Positions 24,861-39,039 of a stretch of 64,000 nt of DNA are shown here, piece by piece (the stretch's first letter is position 1; each line of letters opens with the position of its first letter). Below the pieces are notes generated by a model that saw nothing but the letters and a program-made list of their open reading frames with translations, was not told where the DNA came from and did not search any database. The position numbers and the translations under genes were made by a program. This DNA is from Pipra filicauda. Taxonomy: Eukaryota > Chordata > Aves > Passeriformes > Pipridae. The stretch covers positions 186,001-250,000 of the forward strand of contig NW_024104317.1 of NCBI RefSeq assembly GCF_003945595.2, in the 5' to 3' direction.

Positions 24861-27409
24861 AAGACCAGCACATACAGCACACAGTGTGATGTTACTAAAG
24901 TGATAACTAAATGTAAAATGAGCCTACCAATAACACCAGTGCAAAGCTACTGAGACAAGGAGTCTACACTGAGAATTACAATTGAACATATTTTATTTAC
25001 AGAAATTATGTGCTTGCTTGCAATTCTGATATAGGCATATTCCAGTTACAACAGCTCAGGAGCTCTCCTGAAGCTATTTGTTTTTAAAATCCCCAGTGTG
25101 AGCCTTATATTTTTTGTCTCCTCTTGTTGTTCTAGTTATTACATGCTGAAGCCATTTCATGTTGTGGGAGATGGGAAAAAGTGAAATGAGAGAAACAGTG
25201 AGTCAAGCAACAGGAACTCCTAACCACTTATCTCTGGGCAAGTACACCTTTTTCAGCCTCTCAAATCAAGGGTTTAAGGCAGGTTACAAGGCTTTTATCA
25301 TATAACAGATAATTCAGATACAGTTTGATAATCTGTATCTTCAGCTATCATCATCATCAAAACAACTGCACACCAAGAGAAGTAACATGTGGAAAATGAA
25401 AAAGAGATTATTTTAACCAAACCCTCTTTCCTCCTGTGAAAGTAAAAAACCCCTTGATGGCTTCTCATCTTTCCCCATTTGTCCTCATAGGAGATGAAAG
25501 CACCTTTGAGGTTTTTATCCTCCTACAGCACTTGATTTTGCTGTGGAAATTAATAGTTTTCCCTCCTTAACACAAAACAGACATTAGACTTGGCAGCTTC
25601 TGCCGAAGGATTTTGTTTCTACTCTGACAATTCACTGCAAACATGATGTTGTGCATTGCTGCCACAGGTTCCACTACTACTTATATCTGTCTCCCTCCCA
25701 AATCTGGCCTCTTCAGTTGAAGTCTGAGCTCCTCAGCATTTCTTAACTACACTATGGTTTTAACACACTGCATATTCTTGTATATTAAGTGAAATAATTG
25801 AAAAGGGAAGGAAATAGTTTACTCAAAGTTCTCTTCAAAAATATAAACCATACTTACGTTTATATAAAGTCCAATTCTCTAGGTTCTTAAGCACTTCTAA
25901 TGTTTGCTCTTTCATTTTTCCCCTTATCTCACTAGCATCATTCATCTTTAAAAACTAATGATTGTCCTCTTGCAAGTTTTTCCTTAGTAAACTTCAACAA
26001 GTACAAAGTCACTCCATTTCCACATAAAATCACTTAGGATTGGAGTTTCTTTTTAAAAAGGAGTGAAACAGCATCTCCCTGCTTCTTTCTCAATAATGTC
26101 ACCTGACAGAAAAAAAACCATTCCCAAACTCACATCTTAATTTCTTCATACAGGCTTACCTTTCTTTTGCAATGAAAGAGCAATGCCACTACACACTTGG
26201 ACAAAAACTTAAATGCCTTTTTGAAGTCCCTCTTGGGTTTGGGGTAACCTTACAGATAGAGGTTTTCCATCTAGGACTGAAAACACAATGTTCCCTTCCA
26301 AATAGCCTACTCTCTTCTACCTAATTGCCAGGGTACATCTGTACCTCTTACAAGGACATCTACTCTATAAATACAGAGGTAAAAGCTGTGATCCACAGGT
26401 GATGGAAGCTATCTGCTCCCTAGGGAGATACTTCCTACAAGTCACTAACTGCTTATTCTTAGTAACATACAGTAACAAATTCTCATCAATCTTCTCAGGC
26501 AGTGAGGCCCCCAAAGGCTCTCTGTGACACTGTGCATCTTATCCTGTTCTCCTGCTCCAGATCTTTGTGTTGCTGGTGCTCTAGGCAATATACACTGTCT
26601 GAAGGCACAGAGTAAGAGGCACCATTCTCACTGCTTGCTGGTTTCTACAAAAACTGCTCTGTTCTCTTGTTTGTTTCAGAAAGGAACCTCTTCCTTTATT
26701 CTCAGATGAATGTTTCAGAATCCATCTTCCAACCATTTCTCTGAATTTCTCATGTGATTTAGAGAGTCTTTTAATGTTGCTTTTATCTTTCTATGAAAAA
26801 TTCATTGCTTTTCACCACTGTCCTTTAAAAAATTTGGATTGACTCTGATAGCCCTCAACACAATAACATTTCTCCAGCCCACAAATCCTTTTAGCTTTTC
26901 TGCAGATATTGTCCAGTTCTTCATCTTTTGGAGGTGTTGACTCCAGAAACATTCAGTATCCTAGCATTTATTAACTCCTTGAATCCCACTTCTTGAAAAT
27001 AATTTTCTATTTGTTCCAAAAAAGTATAAAGGCAACACAACCACTTGTACCCCACCTAACGCATCATCTTCCACAAAGTTTACTTAAAAATCACGAGGCT
27101 TAATGCTTATTCTGTCAGCCTCTTGTACAAAAGTATCAATTCACAATGCATTCTGTCTTCTAACCCATTTTATACCTGGGATGTTTATTCTTCCCTTTCA
27201 TCACATGAAAACTTCAGTTAAGCTGGATATAATTGTCTATGGCATCGCAGAACCTGGTTCTATTGTATAAAGCTACAGGCTATAGCAATCATCTATTATC
27301 ACAGTGCAATTAAATAACTACTTCATCTACATCCAAATAACACAGTGCATTCCATTTTTCTAGCACAGCAGAGTCCAGTAATCCCTGACATGTTTGAGTG
27401 TACTTCATT

Positions 27410-27433
27410 AAAAAAAAAAAAAAAAAAAAAAAA
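27410..27433 (+). repeat. Poly(A) run, 24 bp
   Basis: Uninterrupted A-run. There is no AATAAA signal in the 30 bp upstream and no recognised retrocopy before it, so it is listed as a simple repeat. Confidence 0.9.
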
Positions 27434-29484
27434 GACATGAACTTCAATGACATTAGTAATTACAAATAAAAAGATATTTCCATTGTTCCACTTGCTTACA
27501 GAGGCAAAATATTACATTGGAAGAGCTAAATAAAGAAAAACATTGAAATATGCTTCCACATATCAAGCACTCAAAGATTCAATCTTGTTAATATTAAACA
27601 CAGAATTTTTCAAAACCACTGTTCTTGAAATTCAGATTGAAACATGGTAGCTAATTTTTCCTGTTTTACTCTTTCTACTTGTCTTGCCTAATTCATGTAA
27701 GTGTTGGATAAATCTGAATTACAGTCTTGGCAGAGAGATGCTCTCTTCCCAGAACATCAGTGATGACCACATAAATTTTGAAACAAGGACTATTTAACGT
27801 CAGTAGGACCAACAAGGGCTATTTAAATACCAAACAGGCTCAACTTATGTAGTCAGTCCTGTCCAAATTTCTGCCTGACTTTCCTAATAATAATGATAAT
27901 GAATAAAAATGCAGCTTCTTCATTAATGCTTATATCTGATTACATACAGTCATTATTTAGTCAGGCCTTTTGTTAACATTTTTCTTGGATGGAAATCACC
28001 TGAAATTATGCCACTCTGTTACTAATGGCAAATAATTTTAAGTGGTACCTTGTCTGAGCTGCACATTGTGAGGCAACAGTTTCATTGCTTGATTTGATAA
28101 TGAACCCTCTAAACCAGATAGACAGAAGTTGGCAGTCACCATACACCAGCCACGCTCTTACTTTCTTTGACAAAGCCTCCTCTCCTGACCACAGAAGCAG
28201 CACATCAGAACTAGACTGACAGTGATACTATATGGTCACTTTTATGCACTTAAAAAAATTAAGTGGTTCAAATAATGTCATAAATTGGTCACATTTTACA
28301 CAAACTACTTATAATACTGGACTGCTACACTGACATTTGGAAATGTGAGATAGATAGGCATAGGAAATTTATTATTTTGTTTTTCAAGTCACAAATATTA
28401 TTTCAAAAGAAGGCAAGTTATAAGATTAATGACAGCCAGTCATAGTGACTTGTATAACTTCAGGATGACAACACTGAGAGATGTGTCTCCTGAGCAATTC
28501 TGGAGGAGCACATGTGGATGAGTCATTTAACTCATGGATATCCTTGTTTCAAGAAGGCAGATTTTCTAACAATTCATGTTCATTTTCACCTAATCCAATT
28601 AAGAGAATGCAATACAATCTCTCTTACCCGACAATCTATCTTTCCTGTATCAAGTACCCATTTGAAAAATGCTCAGTTATGGCTGCTACACAACAAAGTT
28701 CAGGAGGAACACTTCGGTGTTATGTATCATTAACAGGAAAAGGGTAAGTCTAGACTCTACAAAATGTGTGTCCAAAGTTCATCCAAGAGGGTCCTGTTTG
28801 CAGTGTAGTACTAAGAAACTACAGTACTTTGTTAGCATTAAATCAGAGAGTGTCACCCTAACAGAAACCACGGCTATAGTACAGAGAGAAAACATTTACC
28901 CCAGCAGATGTGATTACTTTCAGTCTTTGGTAATATCTGGTTTTTTAATACAAAGTTATTAAAATAAAATAAAATTTATTAAAATAAATTATGCTATCAA
29001 TCAGTTAGATGAAAGTGTTACAGTATGTGACGAACTCAGCTCCAGACCTAAAGGAAGCAATGAAAATAAAATGGTAACCTAATTATTTCATCTGAATTAT
29101 AACAGTGCTATAAGATATAATACATGTTTTCAACAAAAAAAGACTTGTTCAAGACCAAAGTTCTTCTTTGTGTTATAAATTACTTTTCAGAAGACTATGG
29201 GTACATCACACTAGAGAATAAAAATCTGGTAAGTGCAGACATGCAATCTCAAAATGGTCCTCAAGACCAGAACAGGACATTCACACAAAGACAAAAGTCC
29301 CATAAATTTACCAGCCATTGCCTGGGACCCTAGGGGCATAACAGATTCCACAACTCAAAGGATAACAGACAACTTCAGGCAACATTCGGCTATAGTAATG
29401 ATCAGAGGCTAAGAATAACAAAGAACATTGCATCTCTCAACAGCAATAAAATCTGCCCATCCCAGTGTCTGTGACTGGGGCCAG

Positions 29485-29530
29485 CACTGCTCCCACTGAA
29501 GTCAGCGAGACTTCCATCGGTGAAGTTGGC
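29485..29530. repeat. Second copy of the old dispersed motif
   Basis: Shares the exact 13-mer CCCACTGAAGTCA (29492-29504) with 9025-9037. It continues GCGAGACTTCCATCGGTGA, which fits the inverted half of the same motif after decay. Length of true homology is uncertain. Confidence 0.45.
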
Positions 29531-30184
29531 ATTCATATGTTCTCATTTACATGATCAGTAAAAACAAGGAATGGATACATAGAATCACAACATAGAAATC
29601 ATTAATAAGAACAAACTGCTCAACTAATAATCAGCATCAGACAGAGGAAAAAAGTATCAGGAACTGTTTTGAGAAGAACTCATTTAAGCAATCTACATGT
29701 CATGAAGTTACCGAAATAGTTTCTCTGTCAAAATAACAGAACTTTGTCTTCAGACCACAATCTAAATTTTATTCACTGAAAAAAAAAGAAAAAATAATAT
29801 CAAAACCTATGACCTTTCCTTCATGGCCTATTTTCCCCAGTACTTTTGAATCCTTGCAGTTTGGGCCCTGTGTGAAAATACTAGCATTATTTTACTCTGC
29901 CAAGTCACAGTACACAACTTCATGCACAAAACATGGCTAAAGACTTCTGAGCCAGTACAGATCCTTGTATAGCTCCCCTAACCCCCAGTCTTGGGGGTTT
30001 TTTTAAGTGCTGGATGCAGCTCAGCACACACCAACCCATCACAGATGGGCCATCTTCCAACTACAAGCATCTGTGTGAAGTTGTGGGGAGGCTGCACACT
30101 CCAGTTGTGCAGAGCCCTGGGTGTCTGATGTGCTCCATCATTTAGCCTTCACAGCAGCAAATCAAATAAAGATGTAATTTTGCT

Positions 30185-30330
30185 TCTTTTCACAGCTGAT
30201 TGGCATTTTAATTAGTCTACAGTTAGAAGTGTTAATCGAGCTATGAAGTGAGGCGATAATTCACAGCTAGTAAAATTTCCCACAATGGTTTTACAAGCAC
30301 CAATACACAGTTTACCTCATTAGCTGGTTT
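30185..30330. promoter_or_regulatory. Motif-dense segment, possible enhancer
   Basis: Within about 150 bp are an E-box CAGCTG (30193-30198), an inverted CCAAT (ATTGG, 30199-30203), a homeodomain core TAATTA (30209-30214) and a TAATC paired/bicoid-type core (30233-30237), plus further ATTA cores. It is smooth, low-repeat sequence of the kind often found in conserved vertebrate enhancers. Conservation cannot be seen from one sequence, so this is a guess. Confidence 0.2.
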
Positions 30331-33300
30331 TTGTTTTTCATTTTTCTTTTAATAAAAAAATAAATGCACTCACAGTGGTATAAACTCTCTTTTCAAAGAA
30401 GACCAGCTTCCAGGAATCCATTCCTAACAGAGGATCCTATTTTCCTTTTATAAGATAAGTCTAAATCCCTAATGAGTTATTTCAAAGGACTCAGATATAG
30501 TAACTTTATTTACTACTTTCATTTTGATATATTTACAAGTATATACATATAATATTCATAATAAAGATATATCCATAATACCCCTTCTTCCCCTAAGCTT
30601 CCTTCCTTCACCTCACAGAAGAAACAAGTTTTGTCCTTTTATTTTTCAAGTATTTTACAGATTAAAAGATTTTCACTGCAGCACATTTTCAGAAAGGAAA
30701 GATGTGCTTGCTATTAAAAACATAGAGCAAAAACATGTTGAATGATACATATAAGCATCTGAAATGAAGTAGTGGTAAATATACGTGTCACCATGTATTT
30801 GTTTAAAAACTTAAGCCCTTCACAACAAATATTTTTCAATTAATAATTCATTTGCTTATTTATTTAGGGAGTGCATGTCTGCAAGATGATTTATCTCCTA
30901 CAAAGCTCAGCCATCTGACTGTTGTGAAAGCCTAAAAAAAATATAACAAAAACAAATGGCAAAGAAATTTCTTTATTTTTCTAAGGAATATTATGGGTGT
31001 GGTGGGGCTATTCTGGCAGTGAGTATGTGCATGGGTCCAACAAAGGATGGCTATAACATAGCATCATGTACTGGATAAACAAAGCTTTTCGCTTCAGTTA
31101 CTGGATGCAATAATCCTAAGATATACTCAACACTTACTCCAATGTTTTCAGAGAACAGAGATAGGAAAAGGTGATATTTGAGAAGTTGAAAGTGCCCCTG
31201 TACACAAATACATCTCCAATTCTGAGAAGCACATTTAATAAAAACGCACAGATGCAGAGATTAAGATGAACTTCATTCTGTCATAATAAAAAGTGTACAA
31301 AAAGCTCTTTAAGCTACATCATATTCACCCAAAACTATGAATGTTCACATGGTGTTTCTTCGAAAATTTTTTGATTTTTAAGTCTAAAGGAAGAGAAGGA
31401 ATGCCAAATTTTTTCCTTTCTTTCTACTTCTATAAAGGGCTCAACAGGTTCCTACATCAATCAGCTATGCCTGTGAATCAGCTTAGCACAAGGTTAACAT
31501 GCCATCATCTGCAACACTGCCAGATTTTCTGTTGTCATGCTTAATTCCTGACTCTGCAGATGAACCAAACCACGGTAAAATAAAAACATGCTTACCATTC
31601 AGTAGTGTGGATTTAGAGGGGAAATTGGCCATATCATTTCAAAGTCAAACTAGATATAGAAAATTTCTCTTTTTTTGGTTTCCTATTGAATACTGACCCT
31701 CAAGTCAGCAAGAGCACTTAAGCTCTTGTCAGCAATTTGTGCATGCAATGATATCTTAAGATCTTACCACACTCCTTGCGATTCTTATACATCTTTATCT
31801 TTCACTGAATATACATATCACTATGAAATGTACAAAAACACAAGTAAGTTGATGTTCAAACCACACATTGTAGAACAGACAATTACATAGTAAAGCTAAC
31901 TTCACATAAACAAGGGCAAGCAGGAAATCAGTTTCAAAAACATCACTTTCACACACATCATTAAAACTTATAATTAAGAAATGGGGCAAAGGTAGCTACA
32001 GATCAGGTCCATATGATATTCTGTTTTCCATGTGAAATATGTAACTTGGCTCCATAAGGATGCCTTGGAGCCAGCACTGAGGGAGGGAGGAGGAAAAGGG
32101 GATTATTTTCAGGCCAGAAAGAACTGGGTGTTATCATGGGTATGTGACCGGACAGAGCCTCCCCTCCTCGCCCCTTTTTGTATACATTTTATTTATTTAA
32201 AAACAACAGAAAAACACTAAATAACAAGAACAAAAACAAATCATCAAAAGAAAAACCCAACCAAGATCGCACTTTGGACTATCAAATTACTATATTAATT
32301 CTTCCTGAATCAAGGGTGTAAATTCCATGCACAAACCTTTGACTTGCAGCTGGTGCAAAACTGTGGGATGGAATACACGTAATGTTCATAGCATTTTGTT
32401 TCTATTTCATACCAGGAACAACTAGAAATCTCATGTCCTTTCAGATTAATTAAGACTTTTTTTTCTTTTACTCAGTGAGGTTCATAAATTATCTTAAAAA
32501 AAACCCACACAAAACTATCTGAGCAAAATCTTGTCCTGTTTTAGTAGTGCTCAAAGTAGTTTCCTTTTACTGAGACATCTTCTCAGTGTTTTTAGAACAG
32601 GACTAGTCAATCAAGTAGCAAAATAAAAATACATGTAAGTCATTTATGTATTTTGGCAAACACATCATACATGAACATTCGTGTTAAATTCTCTCAGAAT
32701 CAATTACCAATGTATTATAGTAATGTACCCAGGAAGGATACAGATCTAGCCTTTGGCATTGTAATAGCAGAGACTGCAGGTCTCACATTTGTATATATCA
32801 CACAGACTATAGCCAAACATGAAAAGCAATAAGTTATGAAAAAATTAAATATTTCATCTATTTGGCTTTATTTGAACAAGATCATTAATATCAGTGTGAA
32901 AGGGCTTGCTGGTGTTACCAAAAATACTCAAGGAAGAAAAAGAATCCATATCTGAGAATCAATCTTGCAACCACAGTGAAGATTGATCTTCAAATCAAGT
33001 AAAAATTTTCAAGCAGATTGTATATTTCATATATTTTTTTAAAATCTGGTTTAAAAATCAAGTCTAGGTTTAGATGCAGTAGAACAAAAACAGCTCAATA
33101 CATAAATAATAATTTTTCAGTTAAATACATAGCATGTTCTCAAAACTAGGACCTCCATTAGCATTTACAAACGAACATAGTTGGCCGTTTTGCCATTTTC
33201 CAAACATCATAACTCCTAGTAATACGTAGAGATGTCATGTTCAGAGTTTTTACTAGATCATAAAGCTTCCCTTGTATACCCAAAGGTTACTGAACTTTTC

Positions 33301-33999
33301 ACAGTTGACTGAGATTTACAAGCCAAATGAGAAAGCTGCTTATACGAGTCAGGCTTTGTAACTAAGCAAGTAGAGGTTAGTTCTAACCATGGAAATAAAG
33401 TACATTATTCAAATAACTCCAGTAAATAAGGTATGATGGGACAGCAACAGTACAAAGGCAAAATACCATGGAAAAAACAAGTCATAGGACCTACAGACTA
33501 ATAAACTAATAAATAACACGTCTGCATCTGAAACAGACTGTCCTTGATTTAAAATTATTTTTATTTTAAAATAACATACATGAATGTAACACACAGTATA
33601 TGCTACTCCACAGTCATTGTTTATTTAAAATTCACCTAATTAATGAGACAAAAAAAAGCAGTGCAGTTGGTTTCTTTAAGGTGACTCTGTAGGAGGAAAT
33701 TATTATTATGAGTAAATCTGAATGTATACTTTAAAATTCTTTTCCCTAAAGGCATTTTCTTTTTCGTTATTCAAAACAGCCCATGAGCATATAGTGGAAT
33801 TCTAATAACTAAGTTGAAAAATTCCAGCAATAATTCAAATAATCAATCGTAAAAATGCAAATAATTCATTTCATATATATAGAAACTGGAACATGCATTA
33901 CTTTATCTGATTGGCAAAGCCAAGGTATTTATCTTCTCTAGTTGAATACTTCTGTAAGTAAAACAAGGAAAATTCTGAATTCTGAGTTTTACAGTAAAG

Positions 34000-34013
34000 C
34001 ACACACACACACA
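34000..34013 (+). repeat. Short CA repeat
   Basis: About seven CA units followed by an A-run. Confidence 0.8.
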
Positions 34014-35383
34014 GAAAAAAACCTCTGTTAATTAAATAATTTATGGATAGAAAATTCACTCAAATGCTTTTAAATTAGTGTTAAGGATAAGCTGACAAAA
34101 ACAACTGAGCTTCCATGGCCCTGCCAAGTTTTTAATATATCTTTCCCATTTTCCCCAGAGTTACATTTTCTATCTGGATCAGACAGAATCAGTTCCCTGA
34201 TCAGCCCTGTCCTTACCATTGAGAACTGACTTAAGTAACAATCACCTGCACAGCCTGTCACACACAGATCAATCTCACACAACACAGAGAAACACCAGAG
34301 CTGGAAGAGAACACAGACTGTGTGGGAACAACCGCTCTTGCAATATTACAAAGCCAATTACCCAACTTCTAGTAAAGAAAAGAGACTGAAACGGGGGTAT
34401 GTTGTTAATATGATCATTCTAAAGTCAAGCAAGTCGATGACAACAAGAAAGAGGGATGCATGTAATTCCATACAGCAAGCAGTACGGGACCCATCCTGTG
34501 CTCCAGCTTGCTTTTCCCAAGAGGAATTGCAAGACCTAGATTTTATCTCAGCATAAGTGGTGATACATTGATCACTTTTGTTTTCTTTCACGTCTGTTAC
34601 AATCCTCAAAATTTGTATTAAGCTCTACCACATGCAACTCCTAAAACTGCTATTCAAGAACACAAAGGTTCAGTTTTCTTCATACCTCAACCATCCAGAG
34701 AGCTGAAACTTAACATTCAACCTAAGAGCAATTACAGTTATTTCAAACCCTGGAAATCAGTCAGAGCTAATATCCAAAATAACTGTACCAAGTACAGTTT
34801 ACATTTCTGCAACCAACACTGGAGTTCTTTAAGCAAGCAGACAAGGACTGCGTTCAGTGTCTGTAATGTTAGGGAGCTCACGCTGTGCTGTTCTCAGTAC
34901 AGGATGAAAAAGATGGATCGAGTTGATTTTTCTTGTTCTCCTGCCACAAGAGAGAGCCCATTCCATGGGACTCTTCAACAGCATTAGAGTACACAACTGA
35001 GGTACAAACTATCCCAATTTTAAATCAGCTGAAAATCTTAACTACTCTAGAAATAAAGTTAAAGGAAAAAAAAACAACATAAATCACTTCTCTAATCTTC
35101 AACAACTAATGTAAAATATTATTTTTATGACAGAGTGTAACAATCCTGATTTAATCCAGGTGATGATCCAACACAGAGTCACTTTTGTTTTTGCAAAACA
35201 AAAATCTCAGTAAAAAAGGCAGCTGTCAGCCAGCATCATCCTCCCAGCTATCTGCTCTCCAGAGGGTTCCCACCATTCCACAAATTACTCTGGTTGGACT
35301 CTGCAGAAAACAACTTTGCTTCCATGGAGGTTCACATGATTCATGACAGCACTTATGAATCTATTATGGGATGTACTTTTACC

Positions 35384-35399
35384 AAAAAAAAAAAAAAAA
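35384..35399 (+). repeat. Poly(A) run, 16 bp
   Basis: Uninterrupted A-run with no recognisable retrocopy upstream. Confidence 0.9.
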
Positions 35400-36150
35400 G
35401 GCAACAAGACTTGTCTGATAGTACAGATCTTTTTATTCACAGAATTATTAACATTGTACATTCTATGAAGAATATTTACCTTCTAAGTCTAAAAACATGT
35501 GTTTTTTTCCTTTATCCTCAAATCTGAACGCTTGTTCCATTTGGGAAAGCTTACAACTCAAACAGCTTTTTCTGACAAAGAGGTTTACAGAAGTGGTCTT
35601 GAACTACTTTTGAAAAATATTATCCTATTTTTCCATTAATTTCTCCCTTAAGTGTAACTAAATGAGCGTGTTTTGTTTGCATTCATACATTTTTTCTCTT
35701 TGGTTGTGTTTCCTCTATTCAACTTCTTAAATAGAAAACTTTCCTTCCCCTCCAGTTTTTATTTACAAGTCCTATAGAACTGTGTTCAGGAGAGCACAGA
35801 AGGCAGCAGCACATTTTCTCAGCACGTGGGGTTCCATATGCAAGATATTTACACATGTCCGTATATTGGATGTACTAAAAGTGCTCCAACTGCAAAAAAC
35901 TGAACTGCTGCCAGTCACTACAGCAGTAGTGAATAAAAGAAGTGTGAACCTTCTTCCAACAACCACATTAAAGCCTATTTGGTGGTTCTTCAAGTACTGC
36001 AAATAGAGAAGTAAAAACCAGCTCAGAAAAATATTATACTGTCTAAATACAAAAAATAACTGAAAGATCCAGATACATCTTAAAGTTATTTCTCCACGGA
36101 GTCTATTTGATTCACAGTTAATGCCATGAAAAATAATGTCTCAGTAGTTT

Positions 36151-36166
36151 AAAAAAAAAAAAAAAA
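36151..36166 (+). repeat. Poly(A) run, 16 bp
   Basis: Uninterrupted A-run followed by a G-rich hexamer. Confidence 0.9.
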
Positions 36167-38898
36167 GAGGGGGACTGTATGAAAACTGTAAGTACAGCAC
36201 TGGTTGTAAATATGGCAATCAGAGCTACACTACATGACTTTGCTGATGGAATTACTACTCCAGGTTTGCTCATTGAATTGTGAAGAGTTGTCTGTTCATG
36301 GTCTTCTGTCAGGTGCTATCTGATGACAGGAAGATCATCCCAGCACATTACAGCAACTGAGTGTCTTGAAAAACGTCCTGCAAAACTGGGATATTGTATC
36401 TCAGCAGTATGCAATGGAGTTTTGCCAAATGTCTAACAGCCCTATTATTTCTCCCTGACAGGCTGTTTTACAGAGGTTATTATTTTCTGATTACACTAAA
36501 TTAAAGTATGGGTTGCTGGACAGAACAGAAGGGTATTTACATTGGACCTCTGGCATCATTATAATGAGATGAATGGCAAATACAAGCCAGAAATGCTTCT
36601 CTTAGACTGACATGGCAACTTAAACTTTATATTTACAAAAGAAGAAGATAAAGTAATTTAATCCTTATTTTCAAGTCTTAGCAAAAAATGTCTATTATGC
36701 TCACAGTGATTAACCCTCAAGAGTCAATAACATATATACTACTAAATTGTGAGACAAATGTATGTCTTAACAAGCACAAAAAGTACTTTGATACCAAGAA
36801 CCTCCTTGATTTTAAATAAACTTCAGATTGAACTTTTCCTACAACTGTTTTACTTTGAGGAGATTTGCCTTCTGATGTCATTTATCTCACTTCTTAGCCA
36901 CATAGCACTAATTTGGCAGTATTGAAGTCCTATGAAAAATAACACCCACGGAGATACAAGCTATCAAATTTTGTCTAACAATTTCTTTTCCTCTCTGTAC
37001 CATTCAAATGTGCATGGAATATGGTATGAAATGGGCAGAGTCAGCTCTGTGGTCCCATTAGTGTATCATCCAACAAAGATGAGGATGCATCTAAGAGGAA
37101 ATAATAGTACAGCAAAGAGAACTATTTCTTTTCAACTCCAAAATAGCAGGATATTGTTTTTCTGCTTTGCATGTCTTCCGTAGGAGACACAAGTTACCTG
37201 TGTTCAGTACACAGCACACTCTATTCAAATGTTGATATGCACAGCAAATAACTATATATTGTTTTCTAATTTCAAAAAGATCAACCTAATTGTAAATGGT
37301 AATTAAGGCATAATTTTTCTAGTCCCACATGCATTACCATAAATATTAAATCTTCATGATATTTGTAGTTTCCAACAATACAGTAAAATAATGCTGCATA
37401 GAAAAGAAACGGGGATTACATCTGTTGTATTAACCATGGGAAAAGAAGAATGGCACATATGTTAAAGATTAATCCTGATCAAATTACATAGAAATCTGGG
37501 CTCATAGTAATGGCAAAGAAGAGGAAACTGAAAAATCTATCAAGGGTCATATCTGAAATCTAAGAATCAGAATATAAGAACATTTCCATGTCAGATTGCA
37601 ATGCATTACTGCTGGTAGGGATCAGCACTGTGGTACGAGACACAGAACATAATATTTTTGGTTCTTCCTGTTTAGGTTCTAATGGTTATAAAATTTATTT
37701 TATACTGGCAAAGATATTTCTGATCTGCACTAGAATAACACCTTGACAGCTGCAGTTATGTCAGTTGCTAGCATTGCCCTTTCTGATGGTCAGGTGCTAC
37801 TACCCAAAGCACAGACAATAAAACTGATCATTACAATACAAGTTGTATTGATTTGGGACTTTCCCTATATGGTTTCACAAACAGAAAGTGATCTTAACGT
37901 GTCAAGGAAAAAATTAAAAAAACCTTCAAAATGTTTTCTGCATGCTGATGATTAGTTTTGTGATTAAAATCTCATTTTAAAATTCTACATGTACATTCCA
38001 TGTCACATTCTTTTGTTAAAGAAAAGATTTCTAAAAAGAAGGTTGCACAAAGACCCTGCTAATGATACATGTAATGTGATGCATAGGGCACTGTGCATTT
38101 ACCCCTCTCAATTTTGAAAGTGTTTTGAATTTCACAAGCTAGTGAAGGTTGCTCAGCAGCAAATTGATGGAAAGCAAAAGGCAGAAAATACCCTCTTTTC
38201 AAGTCTGAATTAACATTTTGTTTTCCTTTTTCTCCTAGACCCTAGTCCTAGTAGTCATGCAAACCTGGATGGTAATGTGCCAAAAATACTAGGAAGGTTG
38301 ACCACAACTGGCATGTTCTGAAAAGGGGAACTGTTTTTGTCAAATTGTACTGAATTAAGTCATTAGTTTCTCCACATATACTACTTAAGCCTAAAAATAA
38401 AATCTTAACTACAGCAATACAGGGTTTCAAAATAGCAACTGAGTCCATAGAGGCAGCTGGATCAGAGAATCTGCAATTGGTCTGGCGTTCACATAAAAAG
38501 GAGTGATACAGCTGAGGTGAGGAACTCCTCAGAAATCAAAAGCTGTAATTATATCTATCAGGGTGACATATTTGCTTGAATACTTTTAAATATTTATTTC
38601 AGCATGGCTGAGCAAGTTACTTTTCCCTTCCCAAAACATTTTGTACAGCACTGTTAAGGATCAGGTAAATGAATTGTCTTGGGACATCAATCTGGAGCCG
38701 AAGCCTCAACCTACAAAAGGTGTTCAAGCAACTGCCACTTCAAAAGCACTGACACACTGTCTACCAACTACTGGGAATTTGGGAATAGACCTAGAAAATC
38801 ATTACTCTCTTGTTGTCTCAAAAGCACAACTTTCCATCTGAAGGGAAAAGGATTACACTTAACATTGACAACCACATTTCAATTTCTCCTTCTGATTT

Positions 38899-38912
38899 AA
38901 AAAAAAAAAAAA
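38899..38912 (+). repeat. Poly(A) run, 14 bp, in AT low complexity
   Basis: A-run continuing into TTAAAAAAAATTAA. Confidence 0.85.
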
Positions 38913-39039
38913 TTAAAAAAAATTAACTAAGTAGGCAATTCCAAAACCTTCATGTTGTCATAACTGAAAATTTTTTTAAAATATAACTAGTTGTAAGTTT
39001 ATGCAATGCTATTTAGTACCATTTGCAGGTTAAGTACAA

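Larger units (their letters stand above)
20690..27405. other. Gene-free AT-rich DNA
   Basis: Includes an AT-rich homeodomain-motif cluster near 21290-21375, a CA microsatellite at 22447, a weak MIR-like stretch near 22220-22300 and an A/C-rich low-complexity run (about 24795-24860). No coding, RNA or recognisable transposon feature is supported in the rest. Confidence 0.65.
27434..35383. other. Gene-free AT-rich DNA
   Basis: Contains a second copy of the old dispersed motif (about 29485-29530), a motif-rich segment at 30185-30330 and a short CA run (34000-34013). The rest is AT-rich single-copy sequence with stops in all frames. Confidence 0.65.
35400..39035. other. Gene-free AT-rich DNA before the CR1 fossil
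   Basis: Two further A-runs lie here (36151-36166; 38899-38912, followed by AATTAAAAAA-type sequence). Otherwise it is single-copy sequence, with no coding or RNA feature supported. Confidence 0.65.

Noticed and set aside
25225..25275. CTGGGCAAGTACACC...CAGCCTCTCAAATC as a MIR fragment
   Set aside because: Only one short segment resembles the family; neighbours do not follow.
27000..27433. Processed pseudogene ending in the 24-bp A-run
   Set aside because: No recognisable coding remnant, no AATAAA close to the tail and no flanking duplications seen.
29570..29600. CATAGAATCACAACATAGAA as a CR1 3'-terminal ATTCTATGATT repeat
   Set aside because: The period is broken and no CR1 3' UTR adjoins it.
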